Shown piece by piece: positions 1 through 11,747 of a stretch of 64,000 nucleotides of DNA. The position numbers and the translations under genes are program-made. The notes beneath the pieces are model-generated. The model was not told the DNA's origin. It saw only the letters and a program-made list of their open reading frames with translations, and ran no database searches. The stretch's first letter is position 1. Each line of letters opens with the position of its first letter. The DNA is from Bidens hawaiensis (Eukaryota > Streptophyta > Magnoliopsida > Asterales > Asteraceae), in NCBI GenBank assembly GCA_021521415.1, contig JAIQDT010004989.1, positions 1 through 64,000 of the forward strand. Reading direction: 5' to 3'.

Positions 1-336
1 GAGTTTACATACCCCCTTTTCCCCATCTTTTATAATTTGGGGGTGACATGTATACCATATTTAAATTACTCATTTTTATTTCCACATTTATTCAAAAACA
101 CAATTATATATTTTATGTGTGATTATTGCATGCTCTATGATAATGTTCTATGTGCTTAATTGTTTATTAATGCTTGGTGGTTGGTATCTCATCTTCATCT
201 ATTCTCATCTAGTATGATTATACATTTAACCAAGTACTTTGATTTCGTATCAATAAGAACGGGTCCACATCTATTTAGTTGTTTACATTTTCATACGAAT
301 TGTAATACTCATCATTTACATATGAATTGTGATTTA

Positions 337-375
<39 letters not shown>

Positions 376-663
376 ACTAAAAGTTATGTACTCTCACCAA
401 CATTTGTGTTGACAAACTTTATTTTTATACATGCTACAGGTACAAGTAATTTACAATGTTCAAGATCGAAGAAATTAGTTTTACCTTAAGATATTATTCA
501 AAATACAAAACATGATGTAAATGTTGTTTATTATTGAATTTGTGTACTTGTTAATGTTAATGAAATTAAATAATTATTGTTGCTTTAATTAGTGTCTTTT
601 GAGCTACTGTCCATTTAATACGTTACGCCCCGGCATGTTCCCGTCTTTGGTCGGGGTGTGACA
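1..663 (+). mobile_element. G1 5' LTR, 3' portion (Gypsy-type)
   Basis: This is the right-hand part of the 5' LTR of element G1; the left part lies outside the window. It matches 13278-13934 along its whole length with scattered substitutions and small indels, which is how two LTRs of one element look. It ends in GGGGTGTGACA, immediately followed by a tRNA primer site. A TA dinucleotide run sits at 339-373 and is shorter in the other copy (about 13618-13644). The short open frame at 160-489 lies inside the LTR, begins with TTG and is not considered a gene. Confidence 0.85.
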
Positions 664-666
664 AAT

Positions 667-679
667 TGGTATCAGAGCC
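667..679 (+). other. G1 primer binding site (tRNA-iMet)
   Basis: TGGTATCAGAGCC lies three bases after the LTR end and matches the 3' end complement of plant initiator tRNA-Met, the usual primer for minus-strand DNA synthesis in plant LTR retrotransposons. It fixes the element's orientation as plus. Confidence 0.9.
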
Positions 680-1429
680 GAAGGCTATAAGATATGTGGT
701 TAGATTTAACGGCCTAGTATCATGCTTAGGGTCCCTATACGTGATATGCCTTTACGTGTTTGCACCTTGAATTATATTATTGATTGCAGTAGCTTAAATA
801 CTATTTAATGATTTAATATTATTCTTGTACACAAAAGCTCACACTTAATCCGAGGCTATGCCTCAATCTCAAAATTGTTTTCAAACTTAAAAAAAACAAT
901 GGGAAATTCCTTAAGAAATCCCGTCTTTTCACTCCCCTCTCCATGAGGAAGATTCGTGTGACGGATATGTAGTAACTATAAGAGTGACACACTTGTTTAC
1001 CAGACACTTGACACCAAGGCTTGCAAGCCTAAGGAAGTGCAACGCGCATAAATCTCAATCAACCGCGAGACCCGGTTTCCTTCCTGGAGTGTTTAGTAAG
1101 GGTGTGGAACTTATTAAGCCAAAGCATATCACACCAAACGAAACCGAATCTATTACCCTATTGTATCAAACGTGGTCACGTGACGTTCACACTCTTAAAT
1201 CAATGATGAGATTTTGTTTATTTTTTTTAATGAATATTTTCCCAAATTATCAATTTCATCAATACCCTAAGTTATGGGTATTAAAATTTTATTTTGTATT
1301 CTAAGTTAAGGTTATTAAAAAAATATTTTTATCTAGTACACTCATAAGTTTTCACAAAACTCGATATTTCACATAGTTATACAATTTTTTTTAAAACATA
1401 ATAAACTTTTCACGTGTCATCATTGTAGC
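680..1429 (+). other. G1 untranslated leader
   Basis: About 750 bases lie between the primer site and gag. No protein is recognisable. The first part (GCATGCTTAGG followed by CCCTATACGTG) is shared with the start of the G2 leader near 26777, which supports a common family. Open frames at 819-1007 and 984-1304 show no known domain and are ignored. Confidence 0.6.
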
Positions 1430-2836
1430 ATGTCTTCTTCCTGCCTTATCAACCGTAACCGTCGCACCAGTAACTCTGGCTGCAACATGTCATCCCGCAT
1501 TGCTAAAGGCATCGTGGAAGCCCTCCCAACGATCATCTCTCAATTGCAAACTGTGAGTGCTTCTTCATCATCCACAACTCCGAACCCAATTGCTTACCCC
1601 CTCAAACAATTCAAGAGTGCCAACCTGCCCGAATACTTCGGTATCGACGGTGCTACCATTCTCCTCCAATGGTTCGAAGAAATGGAGAGCATATTCCTCC
1701 ATTGTAAACGTCCTGAGGACAATAAAACCACTTATGACTCGAGCATGCTCAAGAAGAATGCCCTCAATTGGTGGAACGGTGAAAAGCACACGCTTGGCGC
1801 CGAGGTTGCCATGGCCTTGCCATGGGATGACCTCAAGAAACTCATGCTCAAGAAGTTTTGCCCGAAACATGAGCTTCGGAAGCTGGAAGAAGAGTTATGG
1901 AATTTGAAACAAGAAAGTGGTAATGATGCCATCTACAACGATCGTTTCCATGAACTGAGCCTTCTCATCCCCCACATGGTCACTCCCCTTGAACGTTCAA
2001 TCGACAAGTACATCTCAAGTTTTCCTATGCAAATCCAAGATTCCGTCCCAAGTCGTGACCCTCAAACCCTCCATGATGCCATCAAATTAGCTGGTACCCT
2101 CACCGAAAACCACGTTAAGGCCGGGACCTTGACGCGGAAAAATTCTAAGAAGCCCAATGATAAGCCTGCATCCGAGCCCACTAAAGAACCTAAGCCCGAA
2201 TCTCCCAAACACGAGTCTTCTAAGCCCGAATCTTTCAAGCACAACAACAACAACTCTCCCCACTACCGCAACAATAAAAGAAAGTCCAATTCCCAAAACA
2301 ATGTCTTGGCCCAATCGCATACCCAACCCACCAAGAAGCCCTACACAAGACCACACCCATTATACGATATGTGTAACTTTCACCATTCGTCTAACCTCAA
2401 TTGTCGACAATGCACCCACTGCAATCGATTTGGCCACCTCTTTACCACATGTCGTTAAGGCAACTAACTCATGATGCAACCATTTACCTCAGCTCTTACC
2501 CAACCCCAAACTTTACCTTATGCTCAACCGTTTACTCAAGCACCCTCAACTATTAGAGCTTGTTACAATTGTGGAGACCCTAGCCATTTTCGCAATGCAT
2601 GCCCAAGACTCGCACACATGAACCAAATTCAATCCTGCCCAACTCAAACCACTCAATATCAAGCTTACCAAGCCCAAGTAAATAAACTTCAACCAATCCA
2701 AGCTCAACCCATCCAAGAAATTCAAGCCCAACCCATGCAACCAATTCAAGTCAACCAAATACCAATCAACCCACCAACCTCAAGTGACCAAGCTACTCAA
2801 GGACATGCGTGTTACATCAACGGTTCCCAAGTCTAA
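1430..2836 (+). pseudogene. gag: G1 gag-like protein, two in-frame stops, no pol
   Basis: This is the capsid/nucleocapsid-type protein of a Ty3/Gypsy retrotransposon; it would coat element RNA in cytoplasmic particles. Starting at ATG 1430, the frame runs through a retrotransposon-gag domain (residues about 60-220; ALNWWNGEK, then WDDLKKLMLKKFCPKHE and the YNDRFHELS segment), a Lys/Pro/Ser-rich basic stretch (about 235-300), and a CCHC knuckle CTHCNRFGHLFTTC near 2410-2455. TAA codons at 2456 and 2465 interrupt it. The same frame resumes at 2471 with a second knuckle, CYNCGDPSHFRNAC, and Gln/Pro-rich repeats, ending at 2836. No protease, reverse transcriptase or integrase follows. The related copy at 27580-29056 ends in the same way, so absence of pol seems to be a family trait rather than a local deletion. 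Confidence 0.85.
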
Positions 2837-4019
2837 GCATAACCAGTTATGAAGACATGCTACGCAAAAAAAAAAACGTTTCTTTTATTTAGTTCTTTTC
2901 ATTTAAATATAATGTATTGACTTCATTAAATCTCCAACTTTGTTATGAATAAGAATTGTGGTTATTTATAATGGTGTTCAATCACTCATTTATTCCTATT
3001 TTGTCGTTTAGTGCACTATTTATTATTACACAATTTATTATCATGATTTAAGTGGTCTATGAACGGTTAGTTACCGAGACTATGTGCATGGTGATGTGCA
3101 TAGTTATCTAATAGTACCGTATTTGTATCATAAACTACCTATGACCGATTTCCTACAAACATGTTGGAAATTGGGACTATGAACATATGTTGTACATAGT
3201 TTTCTAATAGGAGTCACATATACAAATTTTATTTCGATATTTCAATACATGGCTACCCAAACCCTCCAAACTCACCTCATTCTCACGTACTCTTTTCTCA
3301 TCCGATTTTATATTCTTGATTTCGAGCCCCATATGTTATTATATTTCTCTAATCATGTGATTCGTTTGATATGTGAACCTGTCTATGTGAATACTTATTC
3401 GTAAATTTTGCTGTCATCTTAAGTATTTCTATTTATTAAATTTCAAAATTCCCTCTATCTAATTAATTAATTTAGTTATTATTACTTTTGATGAATAACA
3501 TAGTAATTTCGTTTTATTTTGAGAATTTTTACTAAGCTATTTATGCGCAAATTTCACTCATTTATTTATTTATTTATTTTTATTGCTCTTGCTCAGATAG
3601 TTCCATTTATTTATCGACTTAAAAAGTTTTTCATTTACCTAGTTTTTCGAACCCGCACAACGGGACGAACCATGTGCATCATGCGACGATCCAAATAAAT
3701 ATGAGTGCACGCATAATTATCGAAATCCTCGCATGGAACTCATAGTGAATACGGTTGTGTGTCATAACCTAGAACCGAGGGTGATTTTGGGTAACGATAC
3801 AAATGTCGATGTGATAAGGGCATGGTGGATACGCCGCTGGTATATCCTATATATAAGTGTCCTTATCATGTCTTCCGTTTGTAGCGTTATTTGGGTCACT
3901 TGAAGATCTGTGTTATTATATATATATATATATATAAAAATCTCTTGACAATTATCTTCTTTCTTTATGTCATGTGTTTCTATAATTTCGGGACGAAATT
4001 TTCAAAAAGTTGTGAATAA
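2837..4019 (+). other. G1 non-coding 3' internal region
   Basis: There is no coding potential here. The segment about 3655-3920 is clearly related to 29510-29750 in G2 (shared CGCATGGAA, TTGTGTGTCATAACC, CATGGTGGATACGCCGC), so this is a conserved non-coding part of the family. GGGACGAAATT at 3990 also matches the G2 copy just before its 3' LTR. A clear polypurine tract is not visible before 4020. A TA run lies at about 3918-3937. Confidence 0.7.
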
Positions 4020-4403
4020 TGTGACATTCTTCAATTTCGGACCCGAAAACCCGTCTCGTTTAATTTTTTTTATTATTATTTATTTGTTTGATTTTAGTTA
4101 TAAGATTGTACAAAATCAACCCTTAGCCAACTTTGATTTACTTTTGCACCCACCACCATAGAACAGGGACTGGTTATGCCAACTTACTAACTCTCTTTCT
4201 TCTTCCCTGCTACACATCGTCAGCCCCCCACCCCCCCACACACACACCACGATTTTGAGGAGGTCAGCACACCATAAAATCTGCCGGGCATCACAGAATT
4301 GACCATCCTTACGCGTCAAGGGGCCAATTACGCATTCAATCAACACATAAACATGGAAATTGACAGTGAGTGACAACCAATTCGTCATTTTCACGAACCG
4401 CGG
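4020..4403 (+). mobile_element. G1 3' LTR, left segment
   Basis: The LTR is inferred to begin at TGTGACATTC (4020), following the same GGGACGAAATT context as in G2. The LTR is cut at 4403 by insertion of E1 and continues at 12250. Its last five bases, CGCGG (4399-4403), are repeated at 12245-12249. The homologous part of the 5' LTR lies outside the window, so this boundary cannot be checked by comparison. Confidence 0.7.
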
Positions 4404-4921
4404 TGTATGAACTCGTTAATCCAATACCAATTTCAGATCTGATATATAATTAACCTAAGGCGGATTTAGCTCATAGTTACTCTTGATTGTATGTTATACG
4501 TTATATATATATATATTAATTGTATGTATGTGAATAATATTAATACTCGAATGAATATTGAGAGAGTATTCGGGCAGAGGTTCGATAATATAACTCAAAA
4601 TGCTTAACATTAAACTATGGACTAAAGCCACTATAAATAGAAGATGGATCTAGTTCGTTAACATTCCATAACGAACTAGAATCCACTTCGTTACATACAC
4701 TTAAATAACAATAACTTAACTAATCACCCCTAGATTCGTTAAACATCCTTAACGAATCAGGAGGGATAATAACTTAGATCTAGTTCGCTAAACATCCTTA
4801 GCGAACTAGACTATACCTTAACGAACTACATAAATATCTTAATAGTTTATTACATTAATAAAAACGATAAATACATTAACGATAGATAAAAAGACTCGAG
4901 ACGCAAAATCGTGTACTAACA
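4404..4921 (-). repeat. E1 3' LTR
   Basis: 518 bp, bounded on the plus strand by TGTATGA and TACTAACA. It matches 11748-12244 with few differences, chiefly an extra AACGAAT-containing stretch near 4735-4765. On the minus strand a TATTTATAG box lies near 4630-4640. Much of the rest consists of variants of the word AACGAAT/AACGAACT. Confidence 0.9.
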
Positions 4922-4933
4922 GACACCCCCTCA
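4922..4933 (-). other. E1 polypurine tract
   Basis: Read on the minus strand this is GAGGGGGTGTC abutting the 3' LTR, in the position where plus-strand DNA synthesis is primed. It supports the minus orientation of E1. Confidence 0.7.
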
Positions 4934-4955
4934 TCTTGAGCTCTTTGTCTTTACT

Positions 4956-7900
4956 TTACTTGAAACGCTTGGACCGCCAATCTCTGCAGCTATGAATCCC
5001 GTTCTCATAACATACACGCACGACGCATTGGAACTGCATAGCCAGATCATAGTCTTCATTGCGCTCGATCAATATCTTATTCTTGTGTAGCACGTCGTTG
5101 TCGGTCTCAGTTAAGTTAACAAGCCACATCGGATCGATGAACTTGATTAGCTCGGTCTTTAACCCTTTACCCAGGACAATGACGGCCTCGCCAGTTCGGT
5201 TGTCGTAGTTCCAGCGGTTGAAGGATAAATACATGTGTTGGTTCATCGTATTCACCGGCACACGCTTCATAGTCTTCGGCGGCTTTACCTTAAGAACTAG
5301 CTTTTCCCCTCCTATTTTTGGATCAATCTCATCGATACGCTTGCGGATGGGAATTTGTGGTTTAAAATACTTAAAACTGTGGTTCACCTCAAACAGCAAG
5401 TGTTGGTGAAAACGACTTGCATGGTAATCCTCGCCACGATTAATAAATGGACGATACGCCAGAGTGCGTACATCCCATCTCGGTAATGAGAGAAGATCAG
5501 ACATTCGTTCATAGTACTGAATGCCCTTCTCCTATTTAACAATACATACTTTCAAATCAGGATCAAATAACCAAGAGATATTATCACCTTGAACCTTTGA
5601 AACGGTCTTGAATGAAGTCATCTGATTGGCTTTAGCTCGAGCAACAACATCTTCTTTATGTTCTTGATCCACATACCGAAATGCCTCGATGATCTTACGA
5701 GCTTTCTTATTTCTAAACCATCTTATAATGTCATCATCAGTTGGGTTTTCAAGCGAATCAAATATTGTATCAACCACCCTTTTACCTTTTGACACTTTAT
5801 CCAACTCATCTTCAGCTGCTTTGAATGTTTCCTCAGTAAATACTGGAGCACCCTGATCAATATTAGTGTGTTGAAACAGATCAGGGTATTCCTCAGCTGT
5901 AACATCCTCGACCTCAACCTCCTCGTCATCATAAATAAAGGTCGACTCATCTGAATTTTTGGATAATTCAAGATATCTACATCGTTCTCGACCTCAACAT
6001 CGGGCTCAGCTTCTAACACGGTCAATTGATCATCATTTAATCCAAGCAATAACAAAATCTGCTATCGTGTTAGTGATTTCACAACAAACTGTCCCTTTGA
6101 CAATCTCATCCCGATTCACAACGCTTCTCACCATTCCATTATCATCAACAAAAATAACTGTATTGGCCTCGATCATCTTAATCGGTTTGGCAGCCTTATA
6201 ATCATGGAAAGTAACAATCTGCTTCCCCGAATCGTCAGCAGCACTTGTACCTGCACCAGAGGACGAGCCATGAGCTTGTTGTGGCTCACTTCCTCCAGCA
6301 CCCGACTCATCTTGATTATCATCATCGTTCTTGAGTTTCATTAATTCATCATCCTTGCATGTAAGTTGCAAGATGAGATCTTCTTGTTCTTTCAGTTTCA
6401 CCCCCTGAGAATCAACAATCTCACGAAGGGATTTCGTCTCCTTTTTAGCCAAAACGAGACATAACTTAACATCCTCTTTTGATTCTCCATCAACCTTTCT
6501 TGGTTCAAACGATCAGTAGAAATTTGATTTTCATACAAAGGTAATAGACTTAAAAGCATATTCGTCTGCTGATCCAGAGTCATTGCATTAAACGAAGGAG
6601 GAACAGGTTGAACTGGACCCTGAGGACGAATGAACCTCATATATGACATATCAGGTGGAGGCATCATCATTGGTGTTGGAGAAACCACCAATGTAGTAGT
6701 CGTAGGCCTTGGTATAGTAGATAAAACCGACAAAGGAATCATACCAAGCCTTGGATCCGAAGTAAGCGTGGTCGTCAATGTAAGCTCCGGGGTGCTAGTA
6801 GTGAGCGGCATCGCCGTGCGTTGAGGTTTGGACGACCTTGGAGGTTGAACTCCAAACGAGATGCCAGCGCCAGCTGACACTCGATGCTTAGAAGAGCCTT
6901 CTTTCACCAACGCCTTTCCCTTTCGTTTGTGATGAGCGGCAATAGCACCAGCTAAAGCAGCATCAACCTCGGTAGGTTGTAAAATAGGAACATCACTAAT
7001 AACATTACCATCACCACTAGCATTACCATCATCACCATCATCACCTCCATCATTCCCACCTGGTCCCTCCTCACGCTCAGAATCCGAATCGTCATGGATC
7101 CAGCGATCATTGTCAGGACATACATAGTCTGGATTCACCAAATGACCAATCAAACGTTTGGTCCTAGGTGTCTCCTTTCGATAGATCTTCACTCTTCGGA
7201 TAGTATCTGCCGACATGTGATCGAGTTCCAACACATCATTTACCAATGTTTGATCGATGACCAAATTTGGAATCAAGTCTTGAATAATTAACTGGAGGAA
7301 ACGTGGATACATTAAGAACTTCTTCTTTTGAACTGTTTGAAGACACTGTTCCTTAAGATGATAAAAGATCATCTCCGAGAAGTTAAACGGCTTGTTAAGT
7401 ACCAATGAAACGAAAGATGACTATAACATAATCCGGCACTCATCAAAACCTCCCTTACGACCTCCCAAGCAATGGATCAACACATGCATTAGATACTTGT
7501 AAGTTGGACACAAGCCATTCTTGTTGTACATAGGATCACCAATATCACATCCGTAGAATACACGACGAAATAAACCCTTGATCAATTCCTTGTTAAATTC
7601 ACAAGGATTGTCAATGTTATCTCCAAATTGAAGTACACGTCGGATCACATCAATATCAACGGTGATAGGCGTTTGGTTGATTGTGGCTGTGATGTGGTTC
7701 TCAACTTCAATGTATCTCGCCGTACTCCAGAATTGAAGAATGATGCTTAGATAAACCTTAGGCCGAGCAGTCATAGCAAAGTTGATAACTGATCGTCTAA
7801 GAAATGATAACAAATCCCCAAACACATCTTCATCGGCAAAGTTTGTACCGACAAAGGCACAAACGTTATGACGTGTATCAAATGGAAGCAAAGGAACATC

Positions 7901-7960
7901 CTGAGCTTGTTGATCTTGTGGTGCATTAACAGGTGGATCTTGAGCGACGTTATCAGCCAT
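4956..7960 (-). pseudogene. E1 third ORF (SIRE env-position protein), frameshifted
   Basis: A long third ORF broken into frames 7960-7421, 7405-6398, 6452-6033, 6055-5723, 5804-5532 and 5504-4956. The first ATG is at 7960 (MADNVAQDPP...). The N-terminal part contains CLGGRKGGFDE and, in the next segment, LMYPRFLQ. Both recur in the E3 third ORF (CVSGRKGGSDE, LMYPRFLQ), so the two are homologous. The middle is acidic and Pro/Thr-rich (DSDSEREEGPGGNDGGDDG); the C-terminal segment (5504-4956) matches the E3 C-terminus in spacing (KFIDPMWLV against RFVDPRDLQ). No membrane segment or signal peptide is visible, so the function is unknown and 'env' describes position only. A candidate splice acceptor, TTTATTTATACAG, ends four bases before the ATG. 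Confidence 0.75.
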
Positions 7961-9299
7961 TAAACTGTATAAATAAACCCGAAGAATAGTGAGAATTAAA
8001 AATAATAATACTTATATAATAAATAAATATATTATTGTTTAACTTAATAATTTTAAATTGAAAACCATGTCATTCGTTAAGAAACAGGACGATTCGTTAA
8101 ATAATACACCGAATCATCTGATTCGCTATCATGTAAATAAATGACGAATTAAGAATTAGTGAATTACTTATGGTAAGGTAACGAACTAACCTCTAGTTCG
8201 TTATAATTTACAAATATCAAATTGATTCGCTAGAAACATTGATTCACTCATTCTAATTCGTTTGAATTGCTTAACGAATTGGACACGAATTAGTTCCAAC
8301 TCGCTAAGCATAATGAATGGCCTTCACAGCTTAATCTTTGACTTCTCTGGTCAAGGTCAAAATTAACCAAGAACACCAAGTGTCAAAAGTGAAAATCTGA
8401 TATCGATTACCCCATAATCAAAGATGAATATCCGAAGAGATGACCATAAAGATCTCGGAAACCCATAGCGACTCAAATGGTATCGATTTTAGGTTCTTAA
8501 ACATGGAATAAGTTAAAGAAGTTAGGGTTTTAACCAAAATATAGAAACCCGATAAAAACCATTAATAATTAACCCAACAATCAGTAATCAACAACATAAT
8601 CAAAGATCACCATTGATCTTGGAAAATCCATTCCGATGATAATTTATGATCCATTACTTGTAATACAGTTTATAAATTAAGGTTCAAATAAACTTCAAAC
8701 ACTCGATAACAAAACATCATAATTAACCTATCAAATATGTGTCATTTTTGACGAAAATCACAAAGATGTGATCATATATACCTTGGTAACATAGTGGTAT
8801 GATAAAAAATACAAGATCCGAAGATCGAAAAATTAGTGAAAATTTTGTCAGCGTAACAGTTCCTATGCACGCCGTCCTATATACACTGACACAACACGAT
8901 TCCCAATGTAACGAATCAGATTATTCGTTTGAATTTTGAATTAACGAATCAGGTGATTCATTAGGTAAAATTAACACGTGTCATGACAAATCAGATTATA
9001 ATTATTGTCTAATTCGTTAACTTATGCATAACGAATTAAAAGTCATTCGTTACAGAGTGCGGAAGCGAATTAGGATAACGAATCAAGATGTAATTCGTTA
9101 GAATAACCTAATTCGTTATTCATAATTAACGAATGATTATTTATTTAATTTAAATGAATAAATCAATCAAATAATTGAATTAAATATTAAATATTAAAGA
9201 ATTAAATAATTTTAAAATTAATTTAAAATATATTAACGAGGACCTTTATCTCGATAAATGAATACCTTACACAGTTTCATGTTTTGAAACGCTTAAGTT
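7961..9299 (-). other. E1 second leader, rich in AACGAAT words
   Basis: Non-coding. On either strand the word AACGAAT (ATTCGTT) and close variants occur many times, densest at 8050-8310 and 8890-9130. The same word fills the first leader and the LTRs. Between about 8330 and 8890 is an ordinary AT-rich sequence with no recognisable content. Confidence 0.6.
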
Positions 9300-9469
9300 A
9301 AACCAGGCTTTGATACCAATTGAGAGAACGTCTTAGAGTCCAAGATCTAGCCGCTAATACGATACACAACACGAAATCGATACGTTAAATATATACTTTA
9401 TTGATAGATATGGAAGAATACATTAGAGAGAATAATAACTTATGGAGAGGATAATTTAGATCTATGTCC
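9300..9469 (-). other. E1 internal LTR-end and second primer site
   Basis: Read on the minus strand, this segment resembles an LTR 3' end (AATAAAG polyadenylation-like word near 9397, then CGTTCTCTCAA) directly followed by TGGTATCAAAGCC, the revcomp of 9306-9318, a tRNA-iMet-like primer site. It does not match E1's own LTR. It lies after gag and before the third ORF, where pol would be expected. The likely reading is a recombination junction that replaced pol with the R-U5, primer and leader of a related element. Confidence 0.55.
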
Positions 9470-10698
9470 AAGTTCTCTTAACCTTACGGACAATAATAGC
9501 CATGTTCCACTTCAAGTCCATGATCTCTAAGTCATCCAGATCATTTTGATCATAATCTTCATCAGTCAGATCACTTGTGGCTCTCTTACTATTCACCTAA
9601 TTCTCATGTGAAGACATGAAGGCTGTCAGAAAACATAGTTTTGTTCAGCTTCCTTCATGTTTACACTTGGTGGTGGAGCAAATGGATTTGTAGTAGATGA
9701 ATTTACAGACCCAGCAGAAACACCAGGTGATCCAGAATTACCAGCAGTGTAAAAACATGCTCTTGGATCACTATAGATGGTTGTTTCATTTTCACTTGCA
9801 TTCTGAGTAAGAAATGCAGTGATTGGAGAAATAGTTGAACTTAGAGGCATACTACCACCATAGAAAGTTGGATCTTGACTTTTTTTGGAGGACTTCTGAA
9901 ATTTAAGATCGTATTCTCTTGCTTCAATCTTTTGCAAGAATTTAATTGTAGTCAAGTCTTCATTCATGAAATAGTTATTCTCTTTCAGAACCATTAAAAA
10001 CGTAAAATAAGAATTTGCTAGTGCACTCTTGATAGTGTCAATCTTGTCAACCTCAGAAGTTTCCAATTTCATTTTATCCATCTCAGCAATTAAGTGATTA
10101 AATATAGTAGTCATCTCCTCAACTGTTTCACCCTTCAATAAGTTAAAGTTTCGAAATTGAAACTTAAGCATTACCTTCTTACTCTCAGCTGTATTCCCCA
10201 TACTCCTCATACGAATATTTTGAAATAAGGAAGCACAGATCTTTATGCTACCCACTTGGTGAAAGATGTTTTCAGGTAAAGCCATGGTAAGAGTAGAATA
10301 AGCTTGTCTCAATTTCAAATGCTTTCTTCTCCTCTTATGAATATTGAGAGATTGCTTTAGGTGTGTAACCAATTGTCCCATCTCCAATCATAGGAACAGT
10401 GTACACCTGTCTCAATTTCAAATGCTTTCTTCTCCTTTTATGAATATTGAGAGATTGCTTTAGGTGTGTAACCAATTGTCCCATCTCCAATCATAGGAAC
10501 AGTGTACACCTCATCCAAACAATATGAGCAATCAGGATTAACAGAACCCAAATGAGCACGAAAACGGGGTTCCCATTTAGCAAAATCACTAAATTTCATC
10601 AACCTTGGACATTTCGAATGTGAACCTATCTCGGTATCAAGTTGCAACATTTGTTTCATTAACAAATTTTGTGAAGCCAAAGCATACATACCAGCCAT
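9470..10698 (-). pseudogene. gag: E1 gag (Copia UBN2-like)
   Basis: Copia-type capsid protein. ATG at 10698 (MAGMYALASQ) is preferred over the TTG at 10713. The first frame runs to 10438 and stops; the second frame runs from about 10387 to 9626 and holds the typical QAYSTLTMALPENIF and EEMTTIFNHLIAEMDKMK segments of the family. After a stop at 9626 the homologous tail LDDLEIMDLKWNMAI is still readable near 9500-9530; E2 has LEDMDLKWQAA in the same place. The frame break coincides with a 103-bp tandem duplication (10305-10510), which shifts the frame by one. The zinc knuckle seen in E2 and E3 is not found, so the 3' end of gag is probably missing. Confidence 0.8.
10305..10510 (-). repeat. 103-bp tandem duplication inside E1 gag
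   Basis: Two adjacent copies, 10305-10407 and 10408-10510, are almost identical (CTCTTATGAATA against CTTTTATGAATA). Because 103 is not a multiple of three, the duplication disrupts the gag frame. Confidence 0.9.
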
Positions 10699-10713
10699 GT
10701 TGCTAAATGACAA

Positions 10714-11733
10714 TGTTTTAAAACTTCAAGGGTTAAAGATTAAACTCATATCAACGAACTGTGAACAGTAGAAGTAACGAACTGTGAACAGTGGTTAACG
10801 AATTACAACTTAAAGAATTAAGAGTTGGTTTAGGTAACGAATCAGAAATAGTTAACGAATCTGGAAGAAGTTAACGAATCTGGTCAACAAATTGATTTGA
10901 CGAAATAAGTCAACGAATCGGATGGTTTACTAACGAATTAGATAAACGAATCACCAAGAATAAGCTTAGTGAATCAGACAGTTATCTTTACGAATCACTA
11001 AGAGAAGGCTTAACGAATTAGATGACGAATCAGCTACAGTTGATAACGGATCAACTTATAGCGAATCAGGTTGTTACAACGGTTTGTAACAAACTCTGAC
11101 AACTTGTGCCACGTGGCAAAAGTTGTTGGGATTAAGATTAACGAATTGAGACACGTGCAACACGAATTGGATAACACGACTTAGAAACTGTAACGATTTG
11201 GTTCACGAATTAGCTAATAGCCATAACGAATTAGTTTCAGACTTTAACGAATTAGCCAGAAATGTTAACGAATTTGTTTGAATCTTCAAATCTTCAAACA
11301 CAAATTTCCAGATTTCTGGAACTTATGAACAACTAATCCAGTAACAGATTTGTAATACTTACTCGATACACAACCAAAACGTTCAAGTAAACTACCAAAA
11401 CACTCGTAAACACAACACGAAACCAGCTCAAATCATCTCGTAACCTATTAATAGTAAATCAGATCCAATCTGAACCAAAAGTATCCCTGTTTCGGCAACG
11501 TTCAGATCCATATCAAAACAATACCAAAACCAATCAAATTCTCAATTTCTTCCAACCTTACCTATACAATACCTTTCCAATCTCAAATCCAATCCAACTG
11601 AGCCATAACAAATCCAAATCAAACTCAAATTGAATAAAAATTAAACAGTAACACACTAATATCAAATTATCAATTATCGGTCCAATAATAACAATTAACC
11701 ACACAAATCAAGAGCAATCGACAAAAACTGAAA
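10714..11733 (-). other. E1 first leader, rich in AACGAAT words
   Basis: About 1 kb between primer site and gag with no coding potential. From 10750 to 11280 AACGAATY recurs about every 20-40 bases, more than twenty times. The part nearer the primer site (11290-11733) lacks the word and is a plain A/C-rich leader. Confidence 0.7.
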
Positions 11734-11745
11734 GCTCTGATACCA
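11734..11745 (-). other. E1 primer binding site
   Basis: The plus-strand text GCTCTGATACCA is the revcomp of TGGTATCAGAGC, the tRNA-iMet primer site, two bases inside the 5' LTR. Confidence 0.9.
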
Positions 11746-11747
11746 CT

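Noticed and set aside
4116..4394. Minus-strand 92-residue frame in the G1 LTR
   Set aside because: It lies within LTR sequence, has a C-rich low-complexity core and no known domain.
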